From Microbacterium sp. Root553 (GTDB lineage: Bacteria; Actinomycetota; Actinomycetes; Actinomycetales; Microbacteriaceae): a stretch of DNA of 64,000 nucleotides. The translations under genes and the position numbers were made by a program. The stretch is from contig NZ_LMFY01000002.1 in NCBI RefSeq assembly GCF_001426995.1, positions 255,956-319,955 on the forward strand, read 5' to 3'. The notes under the pieces were generated by a model. The model searched no databases. It was given only the letters and a program-made list of their open reading frames with translations, and was not told the DNA's origin. How positions within the stretch are numbered: the first letter of the stretch is position 1; every line of letters begins with the position of its first letter. Shown in pieces: positions 45,943-54,660 of the stretch.

Positions 45943-47543
45943 CACGACGCGCTCGCCGCCGGATCGGCCGCCGCGGGGGCGTCCAGCGGTCCGCTGGAGT
46001 GGTCTCCGCGGATCCGCTTGAGCACGATCTCGGCACTGATCAGGCACATCGGCACGCCCACACCCGGTGCGGTCGTGGCTCCGGCGTAGTACAGGCCGGC
46101 GACGCGGCGCGATGCGTTCTGGGCGCGGAACATCGCACTCTGCGACAGGATGTGTGCGGGGCCGAGCATCCCGCCGCGCCACGAGTTGTACTCCTCGAGG
46201 AAGTCAGCGGGCCCCTTGGTCTCGCGCACGACGATGCGGTCACGAAGGTCGGGGATGCCGGCCCAGGCGGCGATCTGGTCGATCGCGGCATCCGCGGTGC
46301 GCTCGATCAGCGCGGAGCCCGCACCGTCGGACCCGCCGCCGCCCAGTGCCGTGTCGGCGGGGATCGGCACCAGCACGAAGAGGTTCTCGTGCCCTTCCGG
46401 GGCCACCGAGTCGTCGGTCGCGCTGGGGCGGCAGACGTAGATGGACGCGGGGGCGGGGATCGTCGGATCATCGCCGAAGATGGCGTCGAAGTTCGCGTCC
46501 CAGTCCTCGGTGAAGAACAGCGAATGATGCGGGAGGTCGGGAAGCGAGCCGCGCACGCCGAGCATGACGAGCACCGCGCCCGGGCCGCTCGTGCGCCGTT
46601 GCCACCACGAGTCGGGGTAGGTCCGCAGATGGGCGGGGAGCAGCGCCGTCTCGGTGTGGTGCAGGTCGGCGCCCGACACCACGATGTCCGCCTCGACCGC
46701 GTGCGCGACGCCGTCGGCGTCGCGCCATTCGAGGCCTGTGGTCGTGGGGATCCCGGAACGGATCCCGGTCGTGATGGCCGTGACATCGGCATTGCGCACG
46801 ATCCGGACCCCGGCGGACTCCGCGACGGCGGCGATCCTCTCGACGACGCGCCAGAAGCCGCCCTGCGGATAGCTCACGCCCTCGTCGAGGTCGAGCGCGC
46901 TCATCAGGTGGTACATCGCGGGCGCCGTGCGGGGGTCCGTGCCGAGGAACACCGCGGGATAGCCGAGCAGCTGCCGGATCACCGGATCGCGGAACCGGCG
47001 GGCGGCGAACGACTGCAGACGGGTGCCCAGCAGCGTGAACAGACGCGGGAGCGCGCGGAGCACCTCGGGGGTCATCAGTCCGCGCAGCCGCGTGAACGGG
47101 TTGTAGAGGAAGTAGCGCTCGGCCATCACCCTGGCCTCGTGCGCGGAGTCGAGGTACGCATCGAGGGCCTTCGCCGCACCCGGCTCGCGCGACTCGAACA
47201 GTCGGGACACCTCGTCGCGCCCCGCGGGAACGGTGACGGACGGAGAGGGGGAGCCGTCTGCCGACGGCTGCCGGAAGACGCGGTAGCCGGGGTCGAGCAG
47301 CGTGAGATCAAGCTGCGCCTCGGTGCTGGTGCCCATCATCGCGAAGAAGTGGTCGAACACCTCGGGCATCAGATACCACGACGGACCGGAGTCGAAACGG
47401 AAGCCGTCGCGCTCGATCGTGCCCGCACGGCCGCCGACCCTGCCGTTCTTCTCGTAGACGGTCACCTCGTGCCCGTCGCGGGCGAGCAGCCCCGCGACGG
47501 CCAGGCCCGCGACCCCGGCGCCGACGACGGCCACGCGGCTCAT
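45942..47543 (-). CDS. crtI: Phytoene desaturase
   Basis: A 533-residue FAD enzyme with dinucleotide fold GAGVAGLAVAGLLARDG at the N-terminus and the C-terminal CrtI signature (GVGVPMCLISAEIVLKRI). It converts phytoene to lycopene. It overlaps crtB by ATGA on its 5' side and crtYe on its 3' side. Confidence 0.95.
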   Translation of the reverse strand: MSRVAVVGAGVAGLAVAGLLARDGHEVTVYEKNGRVGGRAGTIERDGFRFDSGPSWYLMPEVFDHFFAMMGTSTEAQLDLTLLDPGYRVFRQPSADGSPSPSVTVPAGRDEVSRLFESREPGAAKALDAYLDSAHEARVMAERYFLYNPFTRLRGLMTPEVLRALPRLFTLLGTRLQSFAARRFRDPVIRQLLGYPAVFLGTDPRTAPAMYHLMSALDLDEGVSYPQGGFWRVVERIAAVAESAGVRIVRNADVTAITTGIRSGIPTTTGLEWRDADGVAHAVEADIVVSGADLHHTETALLPAHLRTYPDSWWQRRTSGPGAVLVMLGVRGSLPDLPHHSLFFTEDWDANFDAIFGDDPTIPAPASIYVCRPSATDDSVAPEGHENLFVLVPIPADTALGGGGSDGAGSALIERTADAAIDQIAAWAGIPDLRDRIVVRETKGPADFLEEYNSWRGGMLGPAHILSQSAMFRAQNASRRVAGLYYAGATTAPGVGVPMCLISAEIVLKRIRGDHSSGPLDAPAAADPAASAS

Positions 47544-48445
47544 CGGTCGCGCTCCAGCGATGTCACGAGCACGGCGCGGGCCGTGAGCAGGGCCTTCATG
47601 GGATCGGGCACTCTGACCCGCTTCTCGTAGAGCACGGCGGACGGGGTCCTCGCGATCCTCGTCGTCAGGGCCTCGAAGAGCGCGAGCGCGCTGCGGACGG
47701 CGGCGCGGGCGTCCTTCGGCAGGAGCGGGATCGCGCGCCGCGCGTCGGTGAGCTGCATTCTGATGGTGCGTACCCAGTCGTCTCTGTCGGCGTCGGTGAG
47801 CCGTGCCGATCCGCCGAGGTACCCCCGCTGGAGTCTGTCGGTGTCGTCGGCGAGGTCTCGCAGGAAGTTCACGTTCTGGAATGCCGCGCCGAGCCGGCGG
47901 GCGCCGTGGGTCAGGATCTCCCGTTCACGGGCGGTGCGGCGCTCGCCGCGGAGGAACACCTGCAGGCACATGAGGCCGACCACCTCGGCCGAGCCGTAGA
48001 CGTAGCGGGCGTGCGCGTCGGCGTCGTACGGGGTGAAGTCCGCCGCGGCGGCGATGTCGGCGCCCATCGAGTCGAAGAAGGGCTGCGTGAGGTCTTCGCC
48101 GATCCCGCAGTCCCGAGCGGTCCTGGCGAAGGCGTGCAGCACGAGATCGGTGCTGTAGCCCGCCCGCATCGCACGGTGCGTCTCGGCGACGTACGACGCG
48201 AGCGCCTCGGTCTGCGCGGCGGCATCGAGTCCGGCCTGAGCGGCGACGCCGTCGACGACCTCGTCGGCGATGCGCACCATCGCGTAGATGTTGCGCACGT
48301 GCTGACGGTGCCGCTCGCCGAGCAGGCGCGTCGCGAGGCCGAAAGACGTGGAGTACGTGCGGATCACTTCGGTCGATGCGGTGTCGGCGGCGCGGCTGAA
48401 TCGGCCGAGGCTCTCCTCGGGGGAGCCGTCGCGGGTCGGTGTCAT
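47540..48445 (-). CDS. crtB: Phytoene synthase
   Basis: A 301-residue squalene/phytoene synthase. The two Asp-rich motifs are IADEVVDG and NVNFLRDLADD. It joins two GGPP molecules to phytoene. ATG at 48445 overlaps the stop of crtE (ATGA). Confidence 0.95.
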   Translation of the reverse strand: MTPTRDGSPEESLGRFSRAADTASTEVIRTYSTSFGLATRLLGERHRQHVRNIYAMVRIADEVVDGVAAQAGLDAAAQTEALASYVAETHRAMRAGYSTDLVLHAFARTARDCGIGEDLTQPFFDSMGADIAAAADFTPYDADAHARYVYGSAEVVGLMCLQVFLRGERRTAREREILTHGARRLGAAFQNVNFLRDLADDTDRLQRGYLGGSARLTDADRDDWVRTIRMQLTDARRAIPLLPKDARAAVRSALALFEALTTRIARTPSAVLYEKRVRVPDPMKALLTARAVLVTSLERDR

Positions 48446-49521
48446 ACCTGTCGTCCTTCGAGGCGGGAGGCGGAGACGAGGATCGCTCGTGCCGCGTCCG
48501 AGGTGATCTGTCCGGCGCGCTCGGCCTCGCTGAGCAGTGCGTAGACGCCGTCGAGCTGCTCGCCGATCAGGCCGACCACGAACCGCTCCGCGCCGCAGCC
48601 CCGCAGCAGGTCGCGGATCGCCGTGGCGTCCTGCAGGCTCAGGTCGACCGCGCCGAATCGCGGGGCGATCTGCGGCCACGCATCGGTCGACCTCGCGAAG
48701 GCGATGATCGCGGTCTCCTTGCCCTCGCGCAGATCGGAGAAGGCGTCCTTGCCGTGGGCCCGATGATCGCCGAACACGCACAGCAGGTCGTCCTGCAGCT
48801 GGTAGGCGAGGCCCAGGCGGCGTCCGACGTCTTCGAGCGTCTGCTCCGCCGAGACGGAGGCCCCGGCGAGCAGCGCGGCCGCCCGCAGGGGAAGGGAGAA
48901 CGAGTACGTCGCGGTCTTGTAGACGCTCATGGCCAGGACCGTGTCGACGTCCGAGGGGATGATGCCGTGGCTCAGCGCGACGTCGGTGTGCTCGCCCGCC
49001 ACGGTCTCGAGGATCGTCTGCTCCACCAGATCGAGAAGGCGGGAGCGGGCGTGCGAGGGGACATCGGCTCGGGCGAACCCGATGATGGCCGCCGAGAGCA
49101 GCAGATCTCCCATCAGGATCGCACTCGAGCGAGCCCAGTGCAGCGAGTCCTCCTCGGTCACGCCGGGGCTTCCCGCAGCGAGCGCGCCGATCAGGTTGGG
49201 TCGCCGGCGTCGCGTCAGGTCGCCGTCGATGACATCGTCGTGAAGGAGGAACGCGTAGTGCAGCAGCTCGATGTGCGCCGCGATGTCCACTGCCGCGAGG
49301 TTCGGCTCCTCACCCGCGTCGGGGGAGAGTGCGCGGTGGATGTCGAGAAGAAGCCGCGGGCGCACGAGCTTGCCGCCGAGAGCGTGATCCGCGGTCGCGC
49401 GCCACAGCGCGGCGAACTCGCGGCCGTATGCCTCCGCATTCTCGCAGTGGAAGGCGAACCGCTGTCTCAGCACCTCTTCGAGGCGGGTGCTCATGTCTTC
49501 TCGTAGCGCCACCGGGGGCAT
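48442..49521 (-). CDS. crtE: Geranylgeranyl diphosphate synthase
   Basis: A 359-residue polyprenyl synthase with first Asp-rich motif LLHDDVIDGD and second LAYQLQDDLLCVFGD. It extends IPP/DMAPP to GGPP for phytoene synthesis. ATG at 49521 follows CGGAG and is 2 nt after idi; ATG at 49494 (350 residues) is an alternative. Confidence 0.92.
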   Translation of the reverse strand: MPPVALREDMSTRLEEVLRQRFAFHCENAEAYGREFAALWRATADHALGGKLVRPRLLLDIHRALSPDAGEEPNLAAVDIAAHIELLHYAFLLHDDVIDGDLTRRRRPNLIGALAAGSPGVTEEDSLHWARSSAILMGDLLLSAAIIGFARADVPSHARSRLLDLVEQTILETVAGEHTDVALSHGIIPSDVDTVLAMSVYKTATYSFSLPLRAAALLAGASVSAEQTLEDVGRRLGLAYQLQDDLLCVFGDHRAHGKDAFSDLREGKETAIIAFARSTDAWPQIAPRFGAVDLSLQDATAIRDLLRGCGAERFVVGLIGEQLDGVYALLSEAERAGQITSDAARAILVSASRLEGRQV

Positions 49522-49523
49522 GA

Positions 49524-50045
49524 TCAGACGACTCCGAGCTCGCGCAGCCGGGGGAGCTGCTCGGTGAGCCAGGGGCTGAAGGCGAAGGGCGCGCCGTCGA
49601 CCGACCGGGCGAAGTCGGCGGGATCGACCCACGCCCACTCCGCGACCTCGTCGGGGTCGGGGGAGAGTGCGCCGTCGGCGATGGCGACGTGCACGGGGCA
49701 GATCTCGTTCTCGACGATGCCGCTCGCATCCACCGCGCGGTAGCGGTAGTCCGGGAGGGCGAGGGAGATGTCGGTGATCCGAAGGCCGAGTTCGTCGAGC
49801 GCTCGCCGCCGGACGGCATCCGTCATGACCTCGTCGGGGCGGGGATGTCCGCAGAAGCTGTTGGTCCACACGCCCGGCCAGGTGCGCTTCGACAGGGCGC
49901 GGCGGGTGACGAGCAGGCGTCCCTCATGGTCGAGCACGTAGCACGAGAAGGCCAGGTGCAGGGGGGTGTCGGTCGTGTGCACCGCGTCTTTCGCGAGGAC
50001 TCCGATCGCGACTCCGTCAGGGGAAAGGAGGGTGACCTCATCCAT
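49524..50045 (-). CDS. idi: Isopentenyl-diphosphate delta-isomerase (type I)
   Basis: A 173-residue Nudix isomerase that converts IPP to DMAPP. It has active-site Cys in NSFCGHPRPDE and Nudix-type RRRALDELGL, and Glu in ENEICPV. ATG at 50045 has a strong AAGGAGG. It is the first gene of the carotenoid operon and is divergent from the MarR regulator. Confidence 0.94.
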   Translation of the reverse strand: MDEVTLLSPDGVAIGVLAKDAVHTTDTPLHLAFSCYVLDHEGRLLVTRRALSKRTWPGVWTNSFCGHPRPDEVMTDAVRRRALDELGLRITDISLALPDYRYRAVDASGIVENEICPVHVAIADGALSPDPDEVAEWAWVDPADFARSVDGAPFAFSPWLTEQLPRLRELGVV

Positions 50046-50058
50046 CGGGGGAACCTCC

Positions 50059-50087
50059 TTGATTTCGCTAGCTTAGCTAATAATCAA
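50059..50087. promoter_or_regulatory. Operator for the MarR regulator of the crt operon
   Basis: A perfect odd palindrome TAGCT-T-AGCTA (50069-50079) is flanked by TTGATT (50059-50064) and AATCAA (50082-50087). It lies between idi and the MarR gene, where the idi promoter must be. The AT-rich block stands out from its surroundings. Confidence 0.6.
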
Positions 50088-50110
50088 CATAACATGAATC
50101 CAATGGTGTG

Positions 50111-50116
50111 TAGCAT
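50111..50116 (+). promoter_or_regulatory. -10 element for leaderless MarR gene
   Basis: TAGCAT lies 6 nt before the ATG at 50123. Confidence 0.65.
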
Positions 50117-50122
50117 GATGTC

Positions 50123-50767
50123 ATGCGCAACGGACCCGACGCCAGTCCCCCGGGGGACGGTGCGTCGGACGCACTCGTGGCACGGGACGGCGAGTTCGCC
50201 GAGAGGCTGTCGCACGCCGCGCTGTACGACGTGGATTCGAGCGATCCCCGCAGCACTCTGATCGACCGCTCGGGCGTCGACCCCGAAGATCTTCGGCAGA
50301 TCGCGCAGGTCATGGGGGCCCTGGGTGAGCTCAGGGATGCGGAGCAGAAGCTGTCTCTGGCGTCGCGGCGCTACATGCGTCTGAACGACACGGACATGAG
50401 AGCGCTGCATTACCTGATCGTGTCGGAGAACCGCGGGGGAACCGCGACGCCGGGCGCGATCGCCACGCATCTGGGGATATCCACGGCATCGACAACCAAG
50501 CTGCTGGATCGGCTCGAGAAGGGTGGGCACATCCGTCGGGCGCCGCATCCGACCGACCGACGCGCGCTCGCGATCTCGATCACTGCGGAGACCCGCCGGG
50601 CGGCCATGGAGACGGTGGGGAAGCAGCAGGCGAAACGGTTCTACTCGGCTGCGCGACTGACGTCGGAGGAGCGAGACGTGGTCATCCGCTTCCTCTCCGA
50701 CATGGCGCAGGAGATCGCGATCCGGGATGAGCCGTGGGCCCAGGCCGGAGTCGCGACCTCCGAGTGA
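50123..50767 (+). CDS. MarR-family regulator, CrtR-like
   Basis: A 214-residue regulator. The winged helix is near residues 95-165 (AIATHLGISTASTTKLLDRLEKGGHIRR, DRRALAISIT). An extra N-terminal segment of about 65 residues precedes it. In C. glutamicum the MarR-type CrtR sits divergent to the crt operon and represses it until isoprenoid pyrophosphates accumulate; the same arrangement here suggests the same role. Confidence 0.88.
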   Translation: MRNGPDASPPGDGASDALVARDGEFAERLSHAALYDVDSSDPRSTLIDRSGVDPEDLRQIAQVMGALGELRDAEQKLSLASRRYMRLNDTDMRALHYLIVSENRGGTATPGAIATHLGISTASTTKLLDRLEKGGHIRRAPHPTDRRALAISITAETRRAAMETVGKQQAKRFYSAARLTSEERDVVIRFLSDMAQEIAIRDEPWAQAGVATSE

Positions 50768-50782
50768 GTCAGTGCGCGGCGG

Positions 50783-51127
50783 TCAGTGCGCGGCGTTGTA
50801 TGCCTCGACGACGGGATTGGGAATGCGTCCCCGCTCCGACAGCGTGTAGCCGTTGTCATTCGCCCAGGCCCTGATCGCGGCGACCTCGGGATTGCGTCCC
50901 TGACGCTTTCTCGGTGCAGCGGAGCGCGTCGCCGCGGAGGACCCGGCCCGACGTCCTGCCGAGATGTACGGCTCGAGCGCCGCGCGCAATTCTTCGGCAT
51001 GCGCGGTATTCAGATCGATCTCGTACGAGGTGCCATTCAGCGAGAAATGCACGGTCTCGCCTTCGCCCACCTCCAGGACCGACCCATCGATGTCATCGAC
51101 CAACTGGTGCACAATTCTTCTAGCCAT
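50783..51127 (-). CDS. lsr2: Nucleoid protein Lsr2 (H-NS analogue)
   Basis: A 114-residue Lsr2: a beta-rich dimerisation domain (residues 1-60, HQLVDDIDGS), a basic linker (SAAPRKRQGR) and a C-terminal DNA-binding domain with the R-G-R minor-groove motif in SERGRIP. It binds AT-rich DNA and silences acquired genes. The -10 TAATGT 6 nt upstream of the ATG suggests a leaderless mRNA. Confidence 0.95.
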   Translation of the reverse strand: MARRIVHQLVDDIDGSVLEVGEGETVHFSLNGTSYEIDLNTAHAEELRAALEPYISAGRRAGSSAATRSAAPRKRQGRNPEVAAIRAWANDNGYTLSERGRIPNPVVEAYNAAH

Positions 51128-51133
51128 GTGATG

Positions 51134-51139
51134 ACATTA
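51134..51139 (-). promoter_or_regulatory. -10 element for leaderless lsr2
   Basis: TAATGT on the minus strand, 6 nt before the ATG at 51127. Confidence 0.6.
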
Positions 51140-51164
51140 CCGCGAGCGGCGAATAGCGGCGCAT

Positions 51165-51491
51165 TTATTCGTGACCGGGGTCGATCAATTTCAGCCCGAC
51201 GATGCAGCCGACCAATCCCAGAAGAAGCAGGATGCGCGGCCAGGAGATATCGCTCTCTCCGGTCACCATCGCCCACACGACGGTGAGAGTGGCGCCGATG
51301 CCCACCCACACGGCGTAGGCGGTGCCGGTGGAGATCTCGCGCATGGCGAAGGCGAGACCGACCATCGAGAGCAGAAGTCCGCCGACGAAGATGACGCTCG
51401 GCCAGAGTTTGGTGAATCCCTCGGACTTGCCGAGAGCGGTCGCCCACACGGCCTCGAGGACTCCGGAGACGATCAGCACGATCCACGACAT
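51165..51491 (-). CDS. gdx: SMR-family guanidinium exporter (Gdx/SugE)
   Basis: A 108-residue protein with four transmembrane helices and the conserved Glu of SMR transporters in GVLEAVWATALG. The SugE-type WATALGKSEGF stretch marks the guanidinium-exporter (Gdx) subgroup. A guanidine-III riboswitch lies just upstream and strongly supports this function. ATG at 51491 follows AAAGGA within the switch's expression platform. Confidence 0.95.
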   Translation of the reverse strand: MSWIVLIVSGVLEAVWATALGKSEGFTKLWPSVIFVGGLLLSMVGLAFAMREISTGTAYAVWVGIGATLTVVWAMVTGESDISWPRILLLLGLVGCIVGLKLIDPGHE

Positions 51492-51494
51492 GAG

Positions 51495-51510
51495 TGGTCC
51501 TTTCGGACCA
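51495..51510 (-). promoter_or_regulatory. Expression-platform hairpin that hides the gdx ribosome-binding site
   Basis: TGGTCC-GAAA-GGACCA is a perfect 6-bp hairpin. Its 3' arm includes part of the AAAGGA Shine-Dalgarno; its 5' arm is shared with the last helix of the riboswitch. Confidence 0.75.
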
Positions 51511-51548
51511 GTCTTTGCGCTCACCGGGTACTGGTCTGCCTCGTCCGG
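51506..51548 (-). promoter_or_regulatory. Guanidine-III (ykkC-III/PEG) riboswitch
   Basis: On the minus strand the 43 nt start CCGGACGAGG, continue with GACCAG and then TACCCGGTGAGCGCAAAGA, and close with CTGGTC. These match the conserved core of the guanidine-III class (CCGGACGAGG ... GUACCCGGU ... CAAGA), which forms a pseudoknot between the 5' CCGG and ACCCGG. The helix GACCAG/CTGGTC is intact. A -10 TAGCCT (51574-51579) lies upstream. Confidence 0.93.
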
Positions 51549-51635
51549 GGCCGGTGATCGCCGACCGTGATCCAGGCTAGCCTCGCGCGCTGGGCAGGGG
51601 CTGTGCAGCTGCTGCCCGTGGCTCGATGACCGCTG

Positions 51636-52493
51636 TCAGGGGAGCAGCCCCGCCCGACGTGCCTTCGTGACGGCGGCGTGCCGAGTGGATGCGTCCAGCT
51701 TCGACATCGCCGTGCCGAGGTACGCCTTCACCGTGCCCTCGCGCAGACCCAGCTGTGCGGCGACCTCGGCGTTGGTCGCCCCGAGAGCCGCACATGCGAG
51801 AACGTCGGTCTCGCGGCGTGAGAGGTGCACGGTCGGGATGGGGCCGGTCGCCGAGGCCGGGGCATCCCCCGACAGCGTCACTAGCCGTCGCTCCACCTGA
51901 GCGATGCGCGCGCGGAGCTCCGCATCGTCGACCGACGCCGCGATGCTGCGAAGCTCGGCGAAGCTCTCCCGCAGCTCTTCGCGCTGATGGGGCGGTACCG
52001 CCTCGGATGCCGGGGCCGCGGTCCGCAGGCGCCGCTCCACTTCGTCGCGGATGCGGAGCTCCGCAGCGATCGAATGGGCGACCTGCATCGCCGGGGCGGT
52101 GGTCACTCCGCCCACCGGCGTCCGGTCCCAGGACCCGGCGTAGAGAACTCCGCGGGGGCGTCCCTCGACGATGATCGGCAGAGCGAGCAGGGTGCGCAGG
52201 CCCTCGCCGAGCACGAAGACGTCGTAGTCGTGGGTGATCTGCTGTGAGGAGCCGTAGTCGTTCGTCATCCGCGGGCGCAGTTCCATCATCGCCCGCCCGC
52301 CGAGGCCCCGTTCGGGCTTGACCCGCAGGCCGTCGAGGCTGCGGGTGCGGTTGCCGACGATGCTCGTGACGCTGACCACGCCGTCGTCGATCAGGCCGCC
52401 GAACGTCACGGGAAACCGGGTGCGCTGGGCGAGCTCGCGCACCGCACGGGCGACGAGGTCGGTCTCCGACTCGCTCGCGGTCGATGTGCTCAC
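51636..52493 (-). CDS. LuxR-type regulator with GAF domain (RamA-like)
   Basis: A 285-residue regulator: an N-terminal GAF-like sensor domain (about 15-165), a helical linker and a C-terminal LuxR HTH (LSRRETDVLACAALGATNAEVAAQLGL). Size and layout match RamA of C. glutamicum, which controls acetate metabolism and activates mctC. Here it is divergent from DUF485-mctC, which supports the same role. GTG start at 52493. Confidence 0.88.
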   Translation of the reverse strand: MSTSTASESETDLVARAVRELAQRTRFPVTFGGLIDDGVVSVTSIVGNRTRSLDGLRVKPERGLGGRAMMELRPRMTNDYGSSQQITHDYDVFVLGEGLRTLLALPIIVEGRPRGVLYAGSWDRTPVGGVTTAPAMQVAHSIAAELRIRDEVERRLRTAAPASEAVPPHQREELRESFAELRSIAASVDDAELRARIAQVERRLVTLSGDAPASATGPIPTVHLSRRETDVLACAALGATNAEVAAQLGLREGTVKAYLGTAMSKLDASTRHAAVTKARRAGLLP

Positions 52494-52507
52494 GACTACC
52501 TACTTTC

Positions 52508-52530
52508 GGGGGTGACGGCGCTGTTCCCCG
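52508..52530. promoter_or_regulatory. Candidate RamA-type site
   Basis: GGGGGT (52508-52513) and TTCCCCG (52524-52530) form an inverted pair of the G-run/C-run type reported for RamA binding. It lies 15 nt from the regulator start and 73 nt before the DUF485 gene. Confidence 0.45.
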
Positions 52531-52602
52531 TTTCGTAGCGTCGACACTATCAGTCGCCCGGCAGGCGAGGGCGAGTCGTAGACCATGTGGCAAGGAGGCC
52601 CC

Positions 52603-52950
52603 ATGACCGACCATCCGACGGCGGATTCGGCAGGTGCGATCGATTACATCGCGGTCGAAGAATCCCCCCGATTCCGAGAACTGAAGAAGACCCAGCGGTC
52701 GTTCATCTTCCCGCTCGCGGCATTCTTCCTGATCTGGTATTTCGTCTATGTCCTGCTCGCCGCCTTCGCGGTCGACTTCATGTCGCAACGGGTGTGGGGT
52801 GATATCACCGTCGGGTTGCTGATGGGGCTCGGCCAGTTCGTCACCACATTCGCCATCACGATGGGCTATGTCGCATTCGCGAACAGGAAGCTCGATCCGA
52901 TCGCGACGGAGATCCGCGAAGGTCTCGAGAAGGCGCAGGGTGACGCATGA
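52603..52950 (+). CDS. DUF485 membrane protein
   Basis: A 115-residue protein with two transmembrane helices (about 37-60 and 72-96) and the family pattern (FRELKKTQRSFIFPLAAFF). DUF485 genes precede actP/mctC-type transporters and are thought to assist them. ATG at 52603 follows AAGGAGG. It overlaps mctC by 4 nt. Confidence 0.93.
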   Translation: MTDHPTADSAGAIDYIAVEESPRFRELKKTQRSFIFPLAAFFLIWYFVYVLLAAFAVDFMSQRVWGDITVGLLMGLGQFVTTFAITMGYVAFANRKLDPIATEIREGLEKAQGDA

Positions 52951-54584
52951 ACGCCGTGCACGCGGCGACCGCCGCTCCTACGGTCGAGAGCAACCCGATC
53001 CTCAACATCTCGATCTTCGCGGCCTTCGTGGCGGTGACGCTGTTCATCGTCATCCGCGCGAGCCGCAACAACAAGACGGCCGCCGACTACTACGCGGCCG
53101 GACGCTCGTTCACCGGCCCCCAGAACGGATTCGCGATCGCCGGCGACTACCTGTCGGCAGCGTCGTTCCTCGGCATCTGCGGGGCGATCGCGATCAACGG
53201 GTACGACGGGTTCCTGTATTCCATCGGCTTCCTCGTCGCCTGGCTCGTCGCCCTGCTGCTGGTCGCCGAGCTGATGCGCAACACCGGCAAGTTCACGATG
53301 GCCGACGTCCTCTCCTTCCGGCTCACGCAGAAGCCGGTGCGCATGGCGGCCGCGATCACGACTCTCGCGGTCTGCTTCTTCTATCTGCTGGCACAGATGG
53401 CGGGCGCCGGCGGACTGGTCTCGCTGCTGCTCGGCATCGACGGCCGCGTGGGGCAGTCGATCGTGATCGCGGTGGTCGGCGTGCTGATGATCGTGTACGT
53501 GCTCATCGGCGGCATGAAGGGCACGACCTGGGTGCAGATCGTCAAGGCGTTCCTGCTCATCGGCGGCGCCATCGCCATGACGATCTGGGTGCTCGCCATC
53601 AACGGGTTCAACCTGAACACGCTTCTCGAAGCCGCCGTCGCCAACTCCGACAAGGGCGAGGCGATCCTCGGACCCGGTCTGCAGTACGGCGCGAACCCCT
53701 GGGACTTCCTGTCTCTCGGCATGGCGCTGGTGCTGGGCACCGCGGGACTCCCGCACGTGCTGATGCGCTTCTACACGGTGCCGACGGCCAAGGAGGCGCG
53801 GCGATCGGTGGTGTGGGCCATCTGGCTGATCGGCGGGTTCTACCTGCTGACGCTGGTGCTCGGCTACGGCGCGGGTGCACTCGTCGGTGCCGATGTGATC
53901 GCGGCCGCCCCCGGTGGGCCGAACTCCGCGGCCCCGCTGCTCGCGCTCTACCTCGGCGGCCCTGTGCTCCTCGGGTTCATCTCGGCGGTCGCGTTCGCCA
54001 CGATCCTCGCGGTGGTCGCGGGGCTCACGATCACGGCTGCGGCGTCCTTCGCGCACGACATCTACGCGAACGTGATCCAGAAGGGCAGGAAGGATGCCTC
54101 GGGCGCGCCGGTCGTGACCGATCCGAATGCCGAGGTGCGGGTGGCCCGTCGGACGGTCGTCGTGATCGGCATCCTCGCCATCGTGGGCGGGATCGGCGCC
54201 CAGGGACAGAACATCGCCTTCCTCGTCGCGCTGGCGTTCGCGGTGGCGGCATCGGCCAACCTGCCCACGATCCTCTACTCGCTCTTCTGGCGTCGGTTCA
54301 ACACCCGCGGTGCGGTGTGGAGCATGTACGGCGGGCTCGCGGCAGCGATCATCCTGATCGTGCTGTCGCCGGTCTTCTCCGGCGCACCCACCTCGATGAT
54401 CCCCGGGATCGACATCGTGCTGTGGCCGATGAACAACCCGGGCATCGTGTCGATCCCGCTCGGGTTCTTCCTCGGCTGGCTCGGAACGATCACGAGCCGG
54501 ACGAAGGAATCCCCGCAGCTCGCCGCGGAGATGGAGGTGCGCTCGCTCACCGGGTTCGGTGCGGAGAAGGCGGTCGATCACTGA
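52947..54584 (+). CDS. mctC: Monocarboxylate/sodium:solute symporter MctC-type
   Basis: A 545-residue transporter of the SSS family with about 13 helices. It has the sodium-symporter features (AADYYAAGRSFTG, DYLSAASFLG, GLPHVLMRFYTV). With DUF485 upstream and a RamA-like regulator divergent, it most likely imports acetate, propionate or pyruvate. It ends 35 nt before a hairpin. Confidence 0.93.
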   Translation: MNAVHAATAAPTVESNPILNISIFAAFVAVTLFIVIRASRNNKTAADYYAAGRSFTGPQNGFAIAGDYLSAASFLGICGAIAINGYDGFLYSIGFLVAWLVALLLVAELMRNTGKFTMADVLSFRLTQKPVRMAAAITTLAVCFFYLLAQMAGAGGLVSLLLGIDGRVGQSIVIAVVGVLMIVYVLIGGMKGTTWVQIVKAFLLIGGAIAMTIWVLAINGFNLNTLLEAAVANSDKGEAILGPGLQYGANPWDFLSLGMALVLGTAGLPHVLMRFYTVPTAKEARRSVVWAIWLIGGFYLLTLVLGYGAGALVGADVIAAAPGGPNSAAPLLALYLGGPVLLGFISAVAFATILAVVAGLTITAAASFAHDIYANVIQKGRKDASGAPVVTDPNAEVRVARRTVVVIGILAIVGGIGAQGQNIAFLVALAFAVAASANLPTILYSLFWRRFNTRGAVWSMYGGLAAAIILIVLSPVFSGAPTSMIPGIDIVLWPMNNPGIVSIPLGFFLGWLGTITSRTKESPQLAAEMEVRSLTGFGAEKAVDH

Positions 54585-54618
54585 GCGCCCCGAGCCCGCC
54601 GTCGCGCGGGTGAGCGGA

Positions 54619-54655
54619 ACGTGGACCCCGACGGCCTACTCGTCGGGGTCCACGT
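54619..54655. terminator. Hairpin between mctC and the alkyltransferase-like gene
   Basis: A perfect 15-bp stem (ACGTGGACCCCGACG and complement) with a 7-nt loop between convergent genes. Confidence 0.8.
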
Positions 54656-54660
54656 CGTCG

